Source: Antrodiella citrinella (lineage: Eukaryota; Basidiomycota; Agaricomycetes; Polyporales; Steccherinaceae). Taken from it: 43,812 nucleotides of DNA. The stretch spans positions 1 through 43,812 of the forward strand of contig SGPM01000236.1 in assembly GCA_004802725.1 (NCBI GenBank). Reading direction: 5' to 3'. The notes beneath the pieces are model-generated. The model had not been told where the DNA came from and ran no database searches. It saw only the letters and a list, made by a program, of their open reading frames with translations. Both the position numbers and the translations under genes were made by a program. Below, piece by piece: positions 21,621-32,953 of the stretch (position 1 is its first letter; every line of letters begins with the position of its first letter).

Positions 21621-24600
21621 ATTGCCAACAGTACTACTCTTGATTGCTGATTGACGGCGTCAAGAGTGATTGACGATGCGATCAGCCAGGGCGGTGAGTG
21701 CCACAGATGTCCGTCGTCATCGACGTACTACACACGGATCGCAGAACTTTGCTTTGACGCGCCCGCCTCTGTGCCGCCGCCGCCGCCGCCGCCATCCCGA
21801 CGTTTTACCGCCTCCCTTTCCTGCGTCGTCCTATCGGCAGGGCTCAAACCGGCTCCTTTCACAACGTATTGTAATGACTCGACGCAGACCCCGATGTACC
21901 GCTTATGTCAAATGCGTTTTCGCCGGCATTTGGGCCAACGGGGTCGGAAACAACCATTCTCATCCAGGATACAGAGCGTGCTAGCTTCGGCCAGGCGTAA
22001 ACAAACATCTGCATCAAGGATTGCATTTGGGCCCGCTGAGAAGGAGAGGGTCATTGCAGAGCCCGTTTTCCTTCACGCTGTCACAGTCCAGGCGCTGGGG
22101 ATCGACCGGCCGTGCGTACCTCGCCGATAATGCTTTCCATTGGTGGAGTTCAGTATGAAAATGGCGGGACTGCGCCCACGGATATCAGTGCCAAATTTTG
22201 CGGACGCATATCGTGACTTCAAATTTGAGTCCAGGCCGCAGGCCCTCCTCTCCTCTACCAAACAGCAGCGGAATCGTCTAGAAAGCTGCGGACGCCCCGG
22301 AGTACCTGACTGCATACTTGCGGCGCATACACACTACCACTTGAAGATATGCCAGATCGCGCTAATCGTCTCAAAACGGATATTAGGTTTTTGCTTTGAG
22401 AGCGGTCTGACGAGCACGATATGTGAGCCTTCTCTGACAGGGTGCAGGCCACGTACCTCTTCCAAGGCACACGCACAGAAGTTCACTGTTTGTTCACCTT
22501 GCGCTCGTAACGTACGACCGATCTTCGTATGTTGTTGATCACACAGCCTCCACGTACAGTGAAACCTGTGTACCGAGGAATTCATTAGTTACCAACCGAA
22601 CGATACTTTCCGGGAGCGCTTCTCATACCGTCGGCCCCTCCCCACGCTGAACCTTCGTTGACACCGCTTTGTTCGTCCGTCGCCCGAAATGTACTGGATT
22701 CGGCCACGAGGCCTGGTGGGTTTAACGGAGGTCTAACGGCGATCATGTACTGACGGGCGTGCGTCTGTGATATATGTGGACTCCACAAAGCCTGTGAGTC
22801 TGGTGCTTGAAAAGTTTTGACCTAGGCGGAAGCTCAAGGCTCTCAGAAATGTCTAAGGACCTCCAGTGAAGTCGGCAAGATGGTTTTCTGAACACATGAA
22901 GCCGTCAATTAGAGCTGAGCACTATACACCCACAGGCCATCAGTAGAATATAGCACGTATTGCAAACATACAGATGACGCTAGAAAACCCAAGCCACACA
23001 CCAGTCAACACAGATCAGGGTATTTTGGCGTGAATTTGAGACACTGCAAGGAAGTCTTGGGAACGATATATTCCTCCCGAGTCTGGAAGGGTCGCACTGT
23101 GTCCCGTTCATGCTTCGGTTTCGTGAGTTGGCGGCAATCTATGGCAATGAAACAATATGTACCGCAGGGCCTATCGGGAGAAAGGTGGTAACCCCAACAA
23201 ACTGATACTTGCGTTTCATGACTGAGAAACACATAACGGGAGTTGGTGTTGGGGATAAGATCCCGTTAATTCCGTGGTTTCGGCTGCAGTGAACATGCCA
23301 TACCTCTTCCGCCTAAAAGAAAGGGAAAAAATCAGTCAATGTGGGACGTTACTCCCATCGGGAATAGCTCATCACATTCCATACCAGAGATGTCACCTCA
23401 ACCCGACACATCAGCCGTCTACCACTATATCACGTTAGACAGAACGATCGACTGTCGAACCCCCACCTGCTGCAGCTGCTTGGCACGGCGTGTCGTTGCA
23501 ATTGAAAAGTATGGCACATGACGCGCAGATGACGTTTCGCGACATCTTGACAGTTATCTAGAAGCCGTAGAGAGATATGCTGAGCCCGTACTGAACAATA
23601 TACACAAGCGACCGTACAGCAAATGCGGGATAGATAATCAATGAGCCCACTGTTCTCTGGTATGACGCAGAGAGTCTGGACTCACAAGTAGGAAGAGGGT
23701 AAATGATTTTCTGCTTGTTCGGAGGGAGATATGACGGCGCAAGTGGTATTCGGACCCGGGCGGAAACAGCCTAAACTGAGTGCTTGTGACTACTGCGCAG
23801 AGCCTCGGGCAAGGAGCCAGCCCTGATGATACAGGAGATGATGGGTCGTAATACCTGATATCACGCGTAAGGATGAAAGATAGACAATTCAGGAAATAAA
23901 AATACATACATACTAGGAGAACATGTTATCCTTACTCGCTTCAGCGGGAGATGTTGGACCAGCAGCTGCGGAATTATATTGGCTTCTGACACATGAAATC
24001 AGATGGCACAGGCTACGCAATGTCTTGAACTGAACAATGGAGTGACAGTGTTCTAAGAGAAAGATTGTGAGTCAGAGTCTCCGCAGAACAGCCAAGCCGA
24101 ACTTACGAGGCATATGTGACGGTGATGTCGGATGTCGCAGTCAGCAATGCCACACGTTACTGAGGCAGTCAGCAGATATATTGAGCATCCTTCGGCAGGA
24201 CCTAGGCTAGTTATGAGTAGCGGGACATCTCGGCGACAGTCATAATCAGTCACGTCGGAATTTACCACTGGGATTCGGCTTGCGTTGTGGATCGGAATCG
24301 ACCTTGGTACCGCTACGTACTCAATATACCCTTCACTGAGATGTATTACAGCAGTATCACGTCGTTGGGGTCGACACCCCCCGACTCTGCATGCTCCGCC
24401 CAAGATGCGACTGATGCTATCCATGGAAGGCACCTGAACGCAATAGTCAGTCGGTCAATACGGTGCATCCGACAGCGGAGTGAACTGACGTACACAAGCA
24501 CTGTTTCTCGACCAATGAATGTGACGACGCATGTTCCGAGAGTACAATGCACAAGCTTGCATTGCCTGTGGCGACGGCGCCTACGAACCTAGTTCCTAGG

Positions 24601-24887
24601 ACAGCCCTTCCAAATCGGGAAAGAACACACCTCAAAATGGCAAGTGGAGGTGAAGCGGTGTGGCGTCTATGATCGAAGGCTGTGGGCAGCACCCCTAGCT
24701 AGCGAGCTGAGGCAATGAGAATCCCACCGGGAGCGCAAGCTCCATCCACGAAGATCGCGACAAGACTCGCGGGAATGAGGCTAGCAGTCGAGGCCGATCA
24801 TATGGGATGATATCATATATACAGGCGATGATCCTAAATTTACAGCATATCGAGCAGATGAGAGTTCAATTTGTGCATTCGTCTGAC
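21621..24887. other. Gene-poor tract, 3.3 kb
   Basis: No gene can be supported on either strand. Frames up to 159 codons occur but overlap and show no domain. The tract contains a (GCC)7 run. It could hold decayed genes, a non-coding RNA or unclassified repeats. Its right end must include the 3' UTR of the aldehyde dehydrogenase gene. Confidence 0.4.
21773..21793. repeat. (GCC)7 microsatellite
   Basis: Seven uninterrupted GCC triplets lie in the gene-poor tract. This is a simple sequence repeat with no visible role. Confidence 0.9.
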
Positions 24888-27140
24888 TTACAGGCCGCCA
24901 AAAGCAATAAACTTGACGTTCATATATTCTGTGATGCCGTGACTGCCTTCGCGACCTGTAGAGACATGAGTGATTATCAGAACATAGACGACTGCGGTAC
25001 GCACCCAATCCACTCTCCTTGACGCCACCGAATGGAATGACAGCTTGGCTGATCACACCAGTGTTGGTACCTACCATTCCGACCTCCAGAGCCTCCGCAA
25101 CCCTCCATACCCTGCCGACATCTCTGGAAAAGAAGTATCCTGCCAAACCGAACGGAGTGTCGTTTGCGAGCTTGATGACCTCTTCCTCGGTCTCAAACTT
25201 CGTAAGCGCAGCGAGTGGCCCAAAGGTTTCCTCTCGACTGATGAGAGCGTCAGAAGTCACATCTGAGAGAATCGTCGGAGCGAAGAAGGTTCCAGGACCG
25301 GCAATACGTTTGCCCCCGTGCAGAATCTGGGCGCCTCGTGCAAGTGCATCTTCGACATGTTTCTCCACCTTCTGAACAGCACGATCATGGATCAGGGGAC
25401 CGTGTGTTCTAATACGGTTCCGTCAAAACTGTATCTAGACATGTGACACTGAGGCTACTCACGTATCCGACTCCAGCCCATTGCCAACTTTGAAAGCGGC
25501 GACCTTCTCGGCCAGCCGAGAAGCAAACTCAGCATAGATGGAAGACTGCACATATATCCGATTGGCGCACACGCAAGTTTGTCCAGAACCGCGGAACTTG
25601 CACGCAATGGCACCTGCGATCGGAGTTAGCTAGATCATTAGGTACTAGCGTGAGCGAAGCTTACCTGCCACAGCAGCATCGATGTCCGCATCATCGAAGA
25701 CAATAAATGGCGCATTGCCTCCGGCTTCAATGGATACCCTGCGCAAGTGACAAATCGTGAGTGAAGAATACCACTTCATGAACGGAAGACACACTTCTTC
25801 AGAGTTGTAGCTGCGTAACCAGAGAGTAGTTTCGCAACCGGCGTACTTCCGGTGAACGAAATCTTCTTAACAATAGGATTCTCACACAGCTCCTTTCCGA
25901 CCTCTGCAACGTTTGCGGATGTTGTAATGACGTTGATTACACCAGGTGGAATTCCGGCTCGGGTAGCCAGCTATGAGTATGTGAGCCATAAATGTCAGGC
26001 TACACATGAGTAGAACAGGTACCTCAACTAGGGCAAGGCAGGAAAACGGTGTCTCTGCGGGAGGTTTGATGACTGCGGTGCACCCAGCAGCAAGTGCTGC
26101 ACCAAGTTTACGCGTGATCATAGCAGAAGGGAAGTTCCAGGGAGTGAGAATCGACCTTTGAGTCACTTGTTAGCATTGGTGGAAACTAATCAAGGTTCGA
26201 CTTACACAACGCCAATGGGCTGCTTGATGACGACGTTTCGCAGCGAGCCCTGAGCAGCTGGAATGACCTCTGCAAAAGGAGTTTAGAAACCAATGCAACA
26301 CATCCCCGAGCATGAGGCTGACCTCCATATGTGCGAACCGCCTCCTCAGCTACCATACGTGCATCAGAAGCTGATAGATCTCATTGCACCAGCAGACATA
26401 CCAAACCACTGGGCGCCATCTATCAGTAATAATCCGTGGTGACAGCGTTACGCGATACACACCTCAATAAATGAAGCACTATAAGCTTGTTCACCCTGTT
26501 TTTGTGTCAGACGAAAGCTGCGCAAACACTAGGCGATACACACCTTTCCTTCAGCAAGAGGCTTTCCGTTCTCCAGTGTCTGAGAACCAAATCATTAGCC
26601 GGATTTTAAACAGTACAATCGACTCGACGAACAATCAATCGGCCCAAGTCGTCGTCGTTCTCTCTCATGAGTTGATAGAATTTCATTAAGAGGTCATGTC
26701 TCTCTTTCGCTGTCGTCTTGCTCCAGGTCTTGAACGCATTCGACGCCGCTTCGATCGCCTCCTTCGCTTCCACAATACCCATTTCTGGAATATGTCCCAA
26801 CTCTTCACCAGTAGCAGGATCTACCATTACACATGTGAGTATAGAATAGGAATGGATGCATGTTATGACGCACTTGTAACCTGAATCTTGCCCCCTTCCT
26901 TAGCATCCACCCACTGCCCGTTTATATACCCCTGCGCGCGGATGAGAGAAGCATCTTTCAGGCCGAACTACGAGACAAATTTCAGTGAACATTGGCAGCT
27001 GAAGAAATGCCACATACCGCAGACGTGTTCACTGAGGTGCTTGCCATTCTGAAAATTGGTAGTCGTTTTGGGCAGGTTGATGACACCGTTACTCGCCAAG
27101 AGGATGCGAGCCCCGCTCTTAGGAGCGATGATGGAATCAT
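24888..27140 (-). CDS. UGA2: Succinate-semialdehyde dehydrogenase (NAD(P)+)
   Basis: The enzyme oxidises succinate semialdehyde to succinate, the last step of the GABA shunt. There are fourteen exons: 27140-27018, 26967-26874, 26820-26633, 26579-26544, 26495-26463, 26408-26402, 26349-26323, 26269-26206, 26155-26023, 25970-25795, 25738-25665, 25613-25463, 25408-25005 and 24955-24888 (525 aa). Family motifs are [53 protein letters not shown] (general base Glu298), [17 protein letters not shown] (catalytic Cys332), EETFGPLA, and [15 protein letters not shown] near the end. Exon 6 is only 7 nt; without it the conserved WF before AEEAVRTYG is lost. The N-terminus is Arg/Ser-rich and lacks acidic residues, like a mitochondrial presequence, with a second Met at residue 32. 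It is divergent from SPT3 with 487 bp between starts. Confidence 0.95.
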
Positions 27141-27627
27141 GATAGTGATGGTTATCGTATACAAGTATGAGACACCACTTGCTGACAGATACTGAGAATA
27201 GTTTTGTGCGTGGGACGCTCCTTGGCGCAATGCTAGTCGTCTTGAATCTTGACTCTTGATGGATCCAAGCCGTATGTGCAAGACCTGTTTGCGAAATTTG
27301 TGGGTGTCGGAAGAAACATGATCTGAACTAATGCTTACCAGTTGGTCTGTCCACGTTTTGTGCAAGAGCAAGAGGGTATGCGGTCAAGGCCAACTTGAAG
27401 TGTTGAATATGCTCATCATGGCCATGACGCAGCGGTCCGGCTACTCCGGGCTCCGGACATACCCCAAAGCCGCCATAGCCGGGGCGTCTCCTCTCTCATG
27501 GCCTTCCGCACTGGCTCTTTCATTCCGTCCACTATCCCGTCCATTTGTTTTGCTTCCTTGTTTTTCTCTTTCTGTTTCACAACATCGGCCGTTCTATATT
27601 GGCTGTACAAATAGCTGACCGCGTAAT
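27141..27627. promoter_or_regulatory. Divergent promoter region, SSADH / SPT3
   Basis: 487 bp separate the two start codons, so both promoters are here. The stretch 27432-27486 is rich in CGG/CCG triplets (CGGTCCGG, CTCCGGGCTCCGG, AAAGCCGCC, AGCCGGGG), the kind of half-sites bound by fungal Zn2Cys6 factors. No direct evidence for a specific factor. Confidence 0.5.
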
Positions 27628-28899
27628 ATGGCCTCCTCGAAAAAATCAGAGACAGCCGGCACAAAGGAGTACAAGTATGTCTCCGAAATATCTCAAATGA
27701 TGTTTGTGTTCGGAGAGGTGCAAGAACCATTAACCGAGACCGTCAATCTCGTCGAGGATATTGTTCGAAGTCAGATTATTGAGCTGGTATGTACCTACAC
27801 TTGAAGGTCTTGCTCCCCGGAAAGCTTATGACGTGTCTAGGTTCTACAAGCTCGCGCGTTGGCTTCGCGTCGCGGCGCACGCTTCCTCTCTGCGGAGGAC
27901 CTTATATTCCTCATCCGTCATGACCGAGCCAAAGTAAATCGTTTACGAACGTACTTGTCGTGGAAGGATGTCAGGAAACACGCGAAAGATTCTGGTGGAG
28001 ATGGAGGGCCAGGAATGGAGGTTGAAACACTAGAAGATGGGGCAGACGGTGAGTAATCCAATCATGACGTTGTTTGACTCTGTCTAATATATACACTCGC
28101 CCCACAGATAAACTGGCTAGCAAGGCGCAGAAAATCACTATCAAACTTCCTTGGGAGATCATGACCATCTACTCGGATGTATTACCCAAGACCGACGAAG
28201 AGGAAGACGAGGATGATATTGAGGCTCACGAAGCATCCATTCAACGTCTGAAAGTAAGCACTAAGTATCGCAGACATTCCAATTCTGAATCTCATTGACA
28301 TCTACCCTTTAGGAAGCGGACGATGCCACACGGCAAATGACCAGGGAAGAGTACCAGCATTATTCAGACTGTCGACAAGCTTCTTTCACGTACCGTAAAG
28401 GTAAGCAGACTGTAATCATAGCGTGTTCTCTCCTTCTGATTCTGTCTTAGCAAAACGTTTCCGTGAATTTCTCAATCTTCCTCCTTCACTGGATCTCAGA
28501 GCAAACGATGACACGGTCGATATCGTCGGTTTCCTTGCCTTTGAGATGGTTCGCTCTCTCACACTCGCTGGCCTTGAAGTCAAGAAGTCACTGGAGGAGT
28601 TCTATCTGCGTGAAGACATGCGGGTCATTTCGTCGCCTGTCCTGGGCAAGAGAAAGAACACAAGCCTGATAGGTGGTGATGCAAAACGGCTACGGAGGGA
28701 CGAGAGCGACGACGTGGATGACTCGCCACTGCCAGCTTGCAGTTTGTTCTTGCCGACCTCCGAAGAGCGTACATCTCTACGGCCAGAGCATATACAGGAT
28801 GCCTTCTCTAGAATGCAAGGTGACTGGGCACAGCGACGATCTGCGGGTATGCGGAATTGGCGAGGAGGTCTTGTTCGCACTACTGTTAGTCTCATCTGA
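27628..28899 (+). CDS. SPT3: SAGA complex subunit Spt3
   Basis: Spt3 is the SAGA coactivator subunit that contacts TATA-binding protein. Exons are 27628-27786, 27841-28048, 28108-28253, 28313-28400 and 28451-28899 (349 aa). The N-terminal histone-fold/TAF13-like region reads [59 protein letters not shown] and [17 protein letters not shown]. The second half has the Spt3-specific [48 protein letters not shown] and the C-terminal block ending FRGGLVRT-like ([13 protein letters not shown]). Acidic linkers lie at about 147-156 and 275-285. Length is close to fungal orthologues. It is convergent with DDI1, only 188 bp between stop codons. Confidence 0.97.
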
Positions 28900-29087
28900 G
28901 TCTCGTTTACGTCCGCTATCCATCGCTTTGTATGCTGTTGTCGCATATCATTGTTCTGTCATTGTATCACTACTTATATCATCCTTGGAATCCAAACTTT
29001 TCGTATGTATTGCTACTGTACACTTGTGATAGATAGGTTTCACTTTTTCGTTTCCGTCAATTGATACATAGGGATGTCCTTTCCTAA

Positions 29088-30701
29088 CTATTGGAATAAA
29101 AACGAAGCTGCGATGTCCACATTGCCACCAGCAGCCTCTAACGAGCTTATAGCGAGTTCTCGCGTCGCGCCAAGTCCCATCAGAGTGGTGATGGCAGCTT
29201 CTGGGAACGGCGAAGGTCTGGCTTGGGATTGGGCGACGGCGGGAGGCGTACGGGCTGGTATTCCGCCGATGGTATGCCCAGATCCGGGGAAAGGTTGTGG
29301 TGGGGGACTCTGGGGATTTGAAGATGGGCCGGCTTGAGGCGCATCACCGTCGGGGACACCAGCGTCAAGAGAACGCGCCTTGTCGGGCAGTTCGTGTTCC
29401 GCGAGGAATTTGACCTCTCGGTCTTGAATGCGGAGAACATTTTTCCCGAGGTCTATACATGCCTGGTGAGCCTTGAGCATGTCGAGACCAAACAGCAGAT
29501 CCACGTCTCGGCCCTGGTCACAAGACTCATCAGAAATGAGAACACGATAACAGCAATGGAGACCGACCTCCATAATTGTGAATGAACACGCTAGATGGAT
29601 ATCTGCCAGCTTCAACTGGGCACTATGCACCCGTCCGAAGATACGAGCGGTACCCACACCGCGCGCGATGCCTTCGAAACGCTTGTCTATCAGACGCATA
29701 ATTCTAGACGTCTCCGTCAGCATGCAAATTCGACCAAAATATGACGCTATACTCACCCGCAGGCCTCCGCACATTCAGGACTCACTTTTGAGGCCGTCAA
29801 TATAATGTCTCATTATACAGACACAAAGTACGTACTAATTGTTGATTGTGCGCCACTGTCCACGAAGGCTTTTACGGGATGCCCATTCACCTCTACAGGA
29901 ATGCTAGAAGACAAGTCAGTAATCGCACGCAGCAACTCTCGATGAGCTACTCACTAAAGCATAGTTACTCTACCAAACGATTCGGGCGAGTACTCCATCG
30001 CATGCTCCAGATTCTCCATGACGGCTTGTTGCCGGATGGCTTCCTCTATCCGTCGTTGAGACTCGATATCAAACGGATCTGCTTCCAATCGTGCGACCTC
30101 CGCTTCAGCCTCTACATGTCGTTGCCTCGTCTGTCCGAGAAGCTCGGCAAAACGTGCGGGGTCGTTCTGTGCAGCTTGAGCGATCTCTGGATTTGTCTGT
30201 AAAGTGCATAGAATCAGTACGATGCCTAAGTCCGGGTGGTGGACCTGAGAGGCGGGGCAACATACCTGCTGCAATTGTCGCATAAGTGCCGGGTCTCCAA
30301 GCACTTGAAACCGCATCATTTCCGCATCCTGTTCCAATGTCCTACACGAAGACTGAGTTACAGCCCATTGTGCCGAACCATTTAGTATACATACCTACCA
30401 GCCACGCTGACCTTCCTCCGTAACAAGAGCATCGCCTGATCGCCTACTCCACACTCCTTCATCGTTGCCTTCGGGTTACTCAAATCCCGTCCCTCATAGT
30501 GTATACTTTGTTCTGCGATTGGTATGCCAGACTATGGAGTGAACATAATATATGCACATGAGTCCACTGTTCGGGGATGGGAATTTATCGGATGATACTG
30601 ACCTCTGCTTCGAGAAGAGCCATAACGTTCTCCAATTCCATGTCGGGATCAATCTCCACGACGAAGGACTGCCCCAGATCCGTCACGAACGTTAACTTCA
30701 T
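29088..30701 (-). CDS. DDI1: DNA damage-inducible protein 1 (ubiquitin-shuttle aspartyl protease)
   Basis: Ddi1 binds ubiquitinated proteins and the proteasome and carries a retroviral-type aspartyl protease fold. Exons are 30701-30603, 30531-30395, 30341-30266, 30196-29955, 29903-29836, 29784-29757, 29703-29568 and 29513-29088 (403 aa); all phases agree. Domain order: ubiquitin-like domain about 1-77 (MKLTFVTDLG, IHYEGRDLSN), helical linker about 82-175 (TNPEIAQAAQNDPARFAELL), protease about 180-300 (IPVEVNGHPVKAFVDSGAQ with catalytic Asp in D200-S-G202, then DVDLLFGLDMLKAHQACIDL), a Pro/Ser linker, and a C-terminal UBA domain about 360-403 (ITTLMGLGATRELAISSLEAAGGN). All three functional domains are intact. 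The upstream region has four MluI-box hexamers. It ends 188 bp from the SPT3 stop. Confidence 0.97.
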
Positions 30702-31203
30702 GGTCGTGAAATGGAGTTGAACAAGGTTGTAGGAGATCAGGGTACAGAAGAGGACCGTGAAGAGTTGACTCCACGATCGGAAATCAAGTGTAATACAGCG
30801 CCAGTGCCAAGTTTCCGTCGAAGTCCTTATAGAGATTGGACAAGGCTTGCGCGTACAGACGACGCGTTCTCTTTCATGTTTAAATGGAATGTACTGGAAT
30901 ATACAGGTACAAATCTACAGCACACTAAGGCTGGTTTGTCAGGTAAACGAGCAGACGCGTATGCGCAGCGTGCGCAACGACGCGTAAATTGAACGAAATT
31001 ACGCGTTCAAACGCTCACGCTAATTAATGACAATCGACGGAGGATCGAACCACGATGCAATGTGATAGTCAAAGAGGGTGCTCGAAGACAGGCCTTATTC
31101 ATCTCACACTGCTCCGTCGACCTGGAAGACTACTCCGTGCGATGGACGAGCTGCTAGGGCTGACCAATCAGTACTTGTCTCAGTCGAGGTACGGTGGACC
31201 TAC
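30702..31203. other. Intergenic region upstream of DDI1
   Basis: 502 bp between the DDI1 start and the ATG29 stop (both minus strand). It contains the DDI1 promoter with the clustered ACGCGT sites and the ATG29 3' UTR. No further gene is visible. Confidence 0.6.
30862..31006 (-). promoter_or_regulatory. Cluster of four ACGCGT (MluI cell-cycle box) sites upstream of DDI1
   Basis: Exact palindromic ACGCGT hexamers occur at 30862-30867, 30955-30960, 30980-30985 and 31001-31006, about 160-305 bp upstream of the DDI1 start codon. In yeasts this is the core site of MBF (Mbp1-Swi6), which drives G1/S genes and answers replication stress. Elsewhere in the window the hexamer appears singly and far apart. 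Assignment to DDI1 is by position and is an inference. Confidence 0.6.
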
Positions 31204-32700
31204 TTACAAGCGTGATCCTCCCCTCATATTGGACATCAAAGCACTCTCCAATGCAGAAGCCGATAGACTGGCATCTATGAGATTTTGTGTGGGTTATAGA
31301 ACTTTGTCAGAAGGAGGATGCGTAACCTACCACTAAGATCACTGAAGCTCGAAGCTTCACTGCCCATCTCGCTACCTTTCTCACTCCGCCCTCCGCTGAT
31401 CTTCGTCCTGCTTGCAGTACTGTGCCGTGTTGTTTGTGCCCAAGCAGCACCGGTTGAAACGGCAGGCGGACTAGTTGACTTGACATTCTCGTTCATCCGA
31501 CGCGCCATAGGAGACTGCGGTTGGCTGCGTCGTTCTGGTGGCGGTGATGGAATGGACGGGATAGAACCTTGGGGAGAGCTCGCGCTAGAGAGACTATGAT
31601 GACTTGGTGTCTGACTAGAGCTATGCCGTCGGGTCATGTCCAAATGACGGGGGAAGGTGATAGAGGCCGACGATGCAGACAACGGCCGTGTTCTCCCTCT
31701 ATCGACTTCCTTCCCTTTGATACTTCGTGTCGACCGAGTGGGAGATATTGGGGAAGGGGCTGGAGAAGCAACTAAACCCAGTGCTTCCCGCGTCATCGTC
31801 TTCTGCAAGTTCTTCAGTTTGCGATCAAAGGCTTCCTGCTCCTCTGCCCGTCTCTCTTCCTCTTCTGCCTTGTCATTCTCATCCTCGGAACTAGCATCGT
31901 TGGATGAAACAGCGGAGGGAGATGCACGAGACGAAATGGTTGGCGAGAGACGCTTTATATGTTCTCGACTCCGCTTAGGCCCCTGCAGTGTTATCACTGA
32001 CGATCCTAGACCCTGCTTAGATTGTTGCGACATGGTGCTTATTCTGCGGGTGCGAGATGAATGACTCAATGAGCTCAGACGTGCACGAACATTGAGTGGT
32101 CTTGCTGTTGTAGATGACGACAAAGTTCCGTTGGATATACCAAGGCGGGGAAATTCCTTCCGAGGACCAGCAGACACTGGGGTGGGGAGTTTGGGGAAGT
32201 ATTCTGCCGTAGCGCTGGCGGGTTTGGAGCCTCCAGCACTGTTTGGAATATAAATCCCATTCAAGGGACTGAGGGGAACCTGCGAAGTGGGAGATGCAAT
32301 GGTGGGGCTAAGTGCGCCACGGATTCCTTGCAGACCACGCAGATCTTCTTCATACCGAGTTTGCGCCCGGAACAAAAGATATGGTAAGGGTACTTCGAGA
32401 TGTGCTGCTAGCCCCTTCCCTGATGCAATATCAATATGACAGACTCAGCATGCGACTGAGGTTGTGTGGCAAACACATACAGTCGGTACCAGCCCCCTCG
32501 ACTGCTCGGGACTTCGCAATGACCTCCCACAGTATCTGTTCCTTCTCTGCATTCCATTCTACCTGGAATATTTCATGCATTTCAGCGAAGGACTCCCAGC
32601 TAACCATAGTACATACCTTGGTGGGGTTGGGGGGAGCATCTTCAGGGCGGTTGTAAGGGAGCCTGACGACCACACGGATCGATTGCGGTCCATTTGGCAT
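31204..32700 (-). CDS. ATG29: Autophagy-related protein 29 (Atg29)
   Basis: Atg29 is part of the Atg17-Atg29-Atg31 scaffold that starts the phagophore assembly site. Exons are 32700-32617, 32562-32481, 32419-31331 and 31274-31204 (441 aa). The N-terminal Atg29 domain (about 1-90) is clear: IRVVVRLPYNRPEDAPPNP, VEWNAEKEQILWEVIAKSR, TDWKGLAAHLEVPLPYLLFRA and QTRYEEDLRGLQGIRG. The rest is a long Ser/Pro/Arg-rich disordered tail with a charged, probably coiled segment near 248-275 (DKAEEEERRAEEQEAFDRKL). The small last exon gives a conserved-looking end (SLSASALESALMSNMRGG). It is far longer than yeast Atg29, as is usual for basidiomycetes. Its start is 253 bp from the divergent IMPACT/YIH1 gene. 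Confidence 0.92.
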
Positions 32701-32953
32701 TGTATATCGTTCAAGAGGTGAGGATATCTGGACACCGTTACGGTGGCGTCGACATGGACTACGAAGAGTGGTACATCCGAGAAGTGCTAGATGGTGAGCA
32801 GCAGCGATGAGCGTTGGCGGTAACTCAGCCACCAATTATGCGACGGTCCGGCGCTCCCGGTTACTAATTCCTTCCTTTTCGACCCAATTTCGACCAGTGA
32901 CCACCACCTTCTTCCTCATCGTTGCAGTGTCTTTGCCTGGAAAACGATGCCCA
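32701..32953. promoter_or_regulatory. Bidirectional promoter, ATG29 / YIH1
   Basis: Only 253 bp separate the two divergent start codons, so the genes must share or overlap promoter sequence. No specific binding site is assigned. Confidence 0.6.

Noticed and set aside
26982..27371. 129-codon upstream extension of the SSADH start
   Set aside because: Residues before the ATG at 27140 are not presequence-like and the 3' end of that frame reads into intron 1.
31024..31060. B-box-like GGTTCGATCCT on the minus strand, possible tRNA
   Set aside because: The T-stem has a mismatch, no A-box lies upstream at a fitting distance and no cloverleaf can be drawn.
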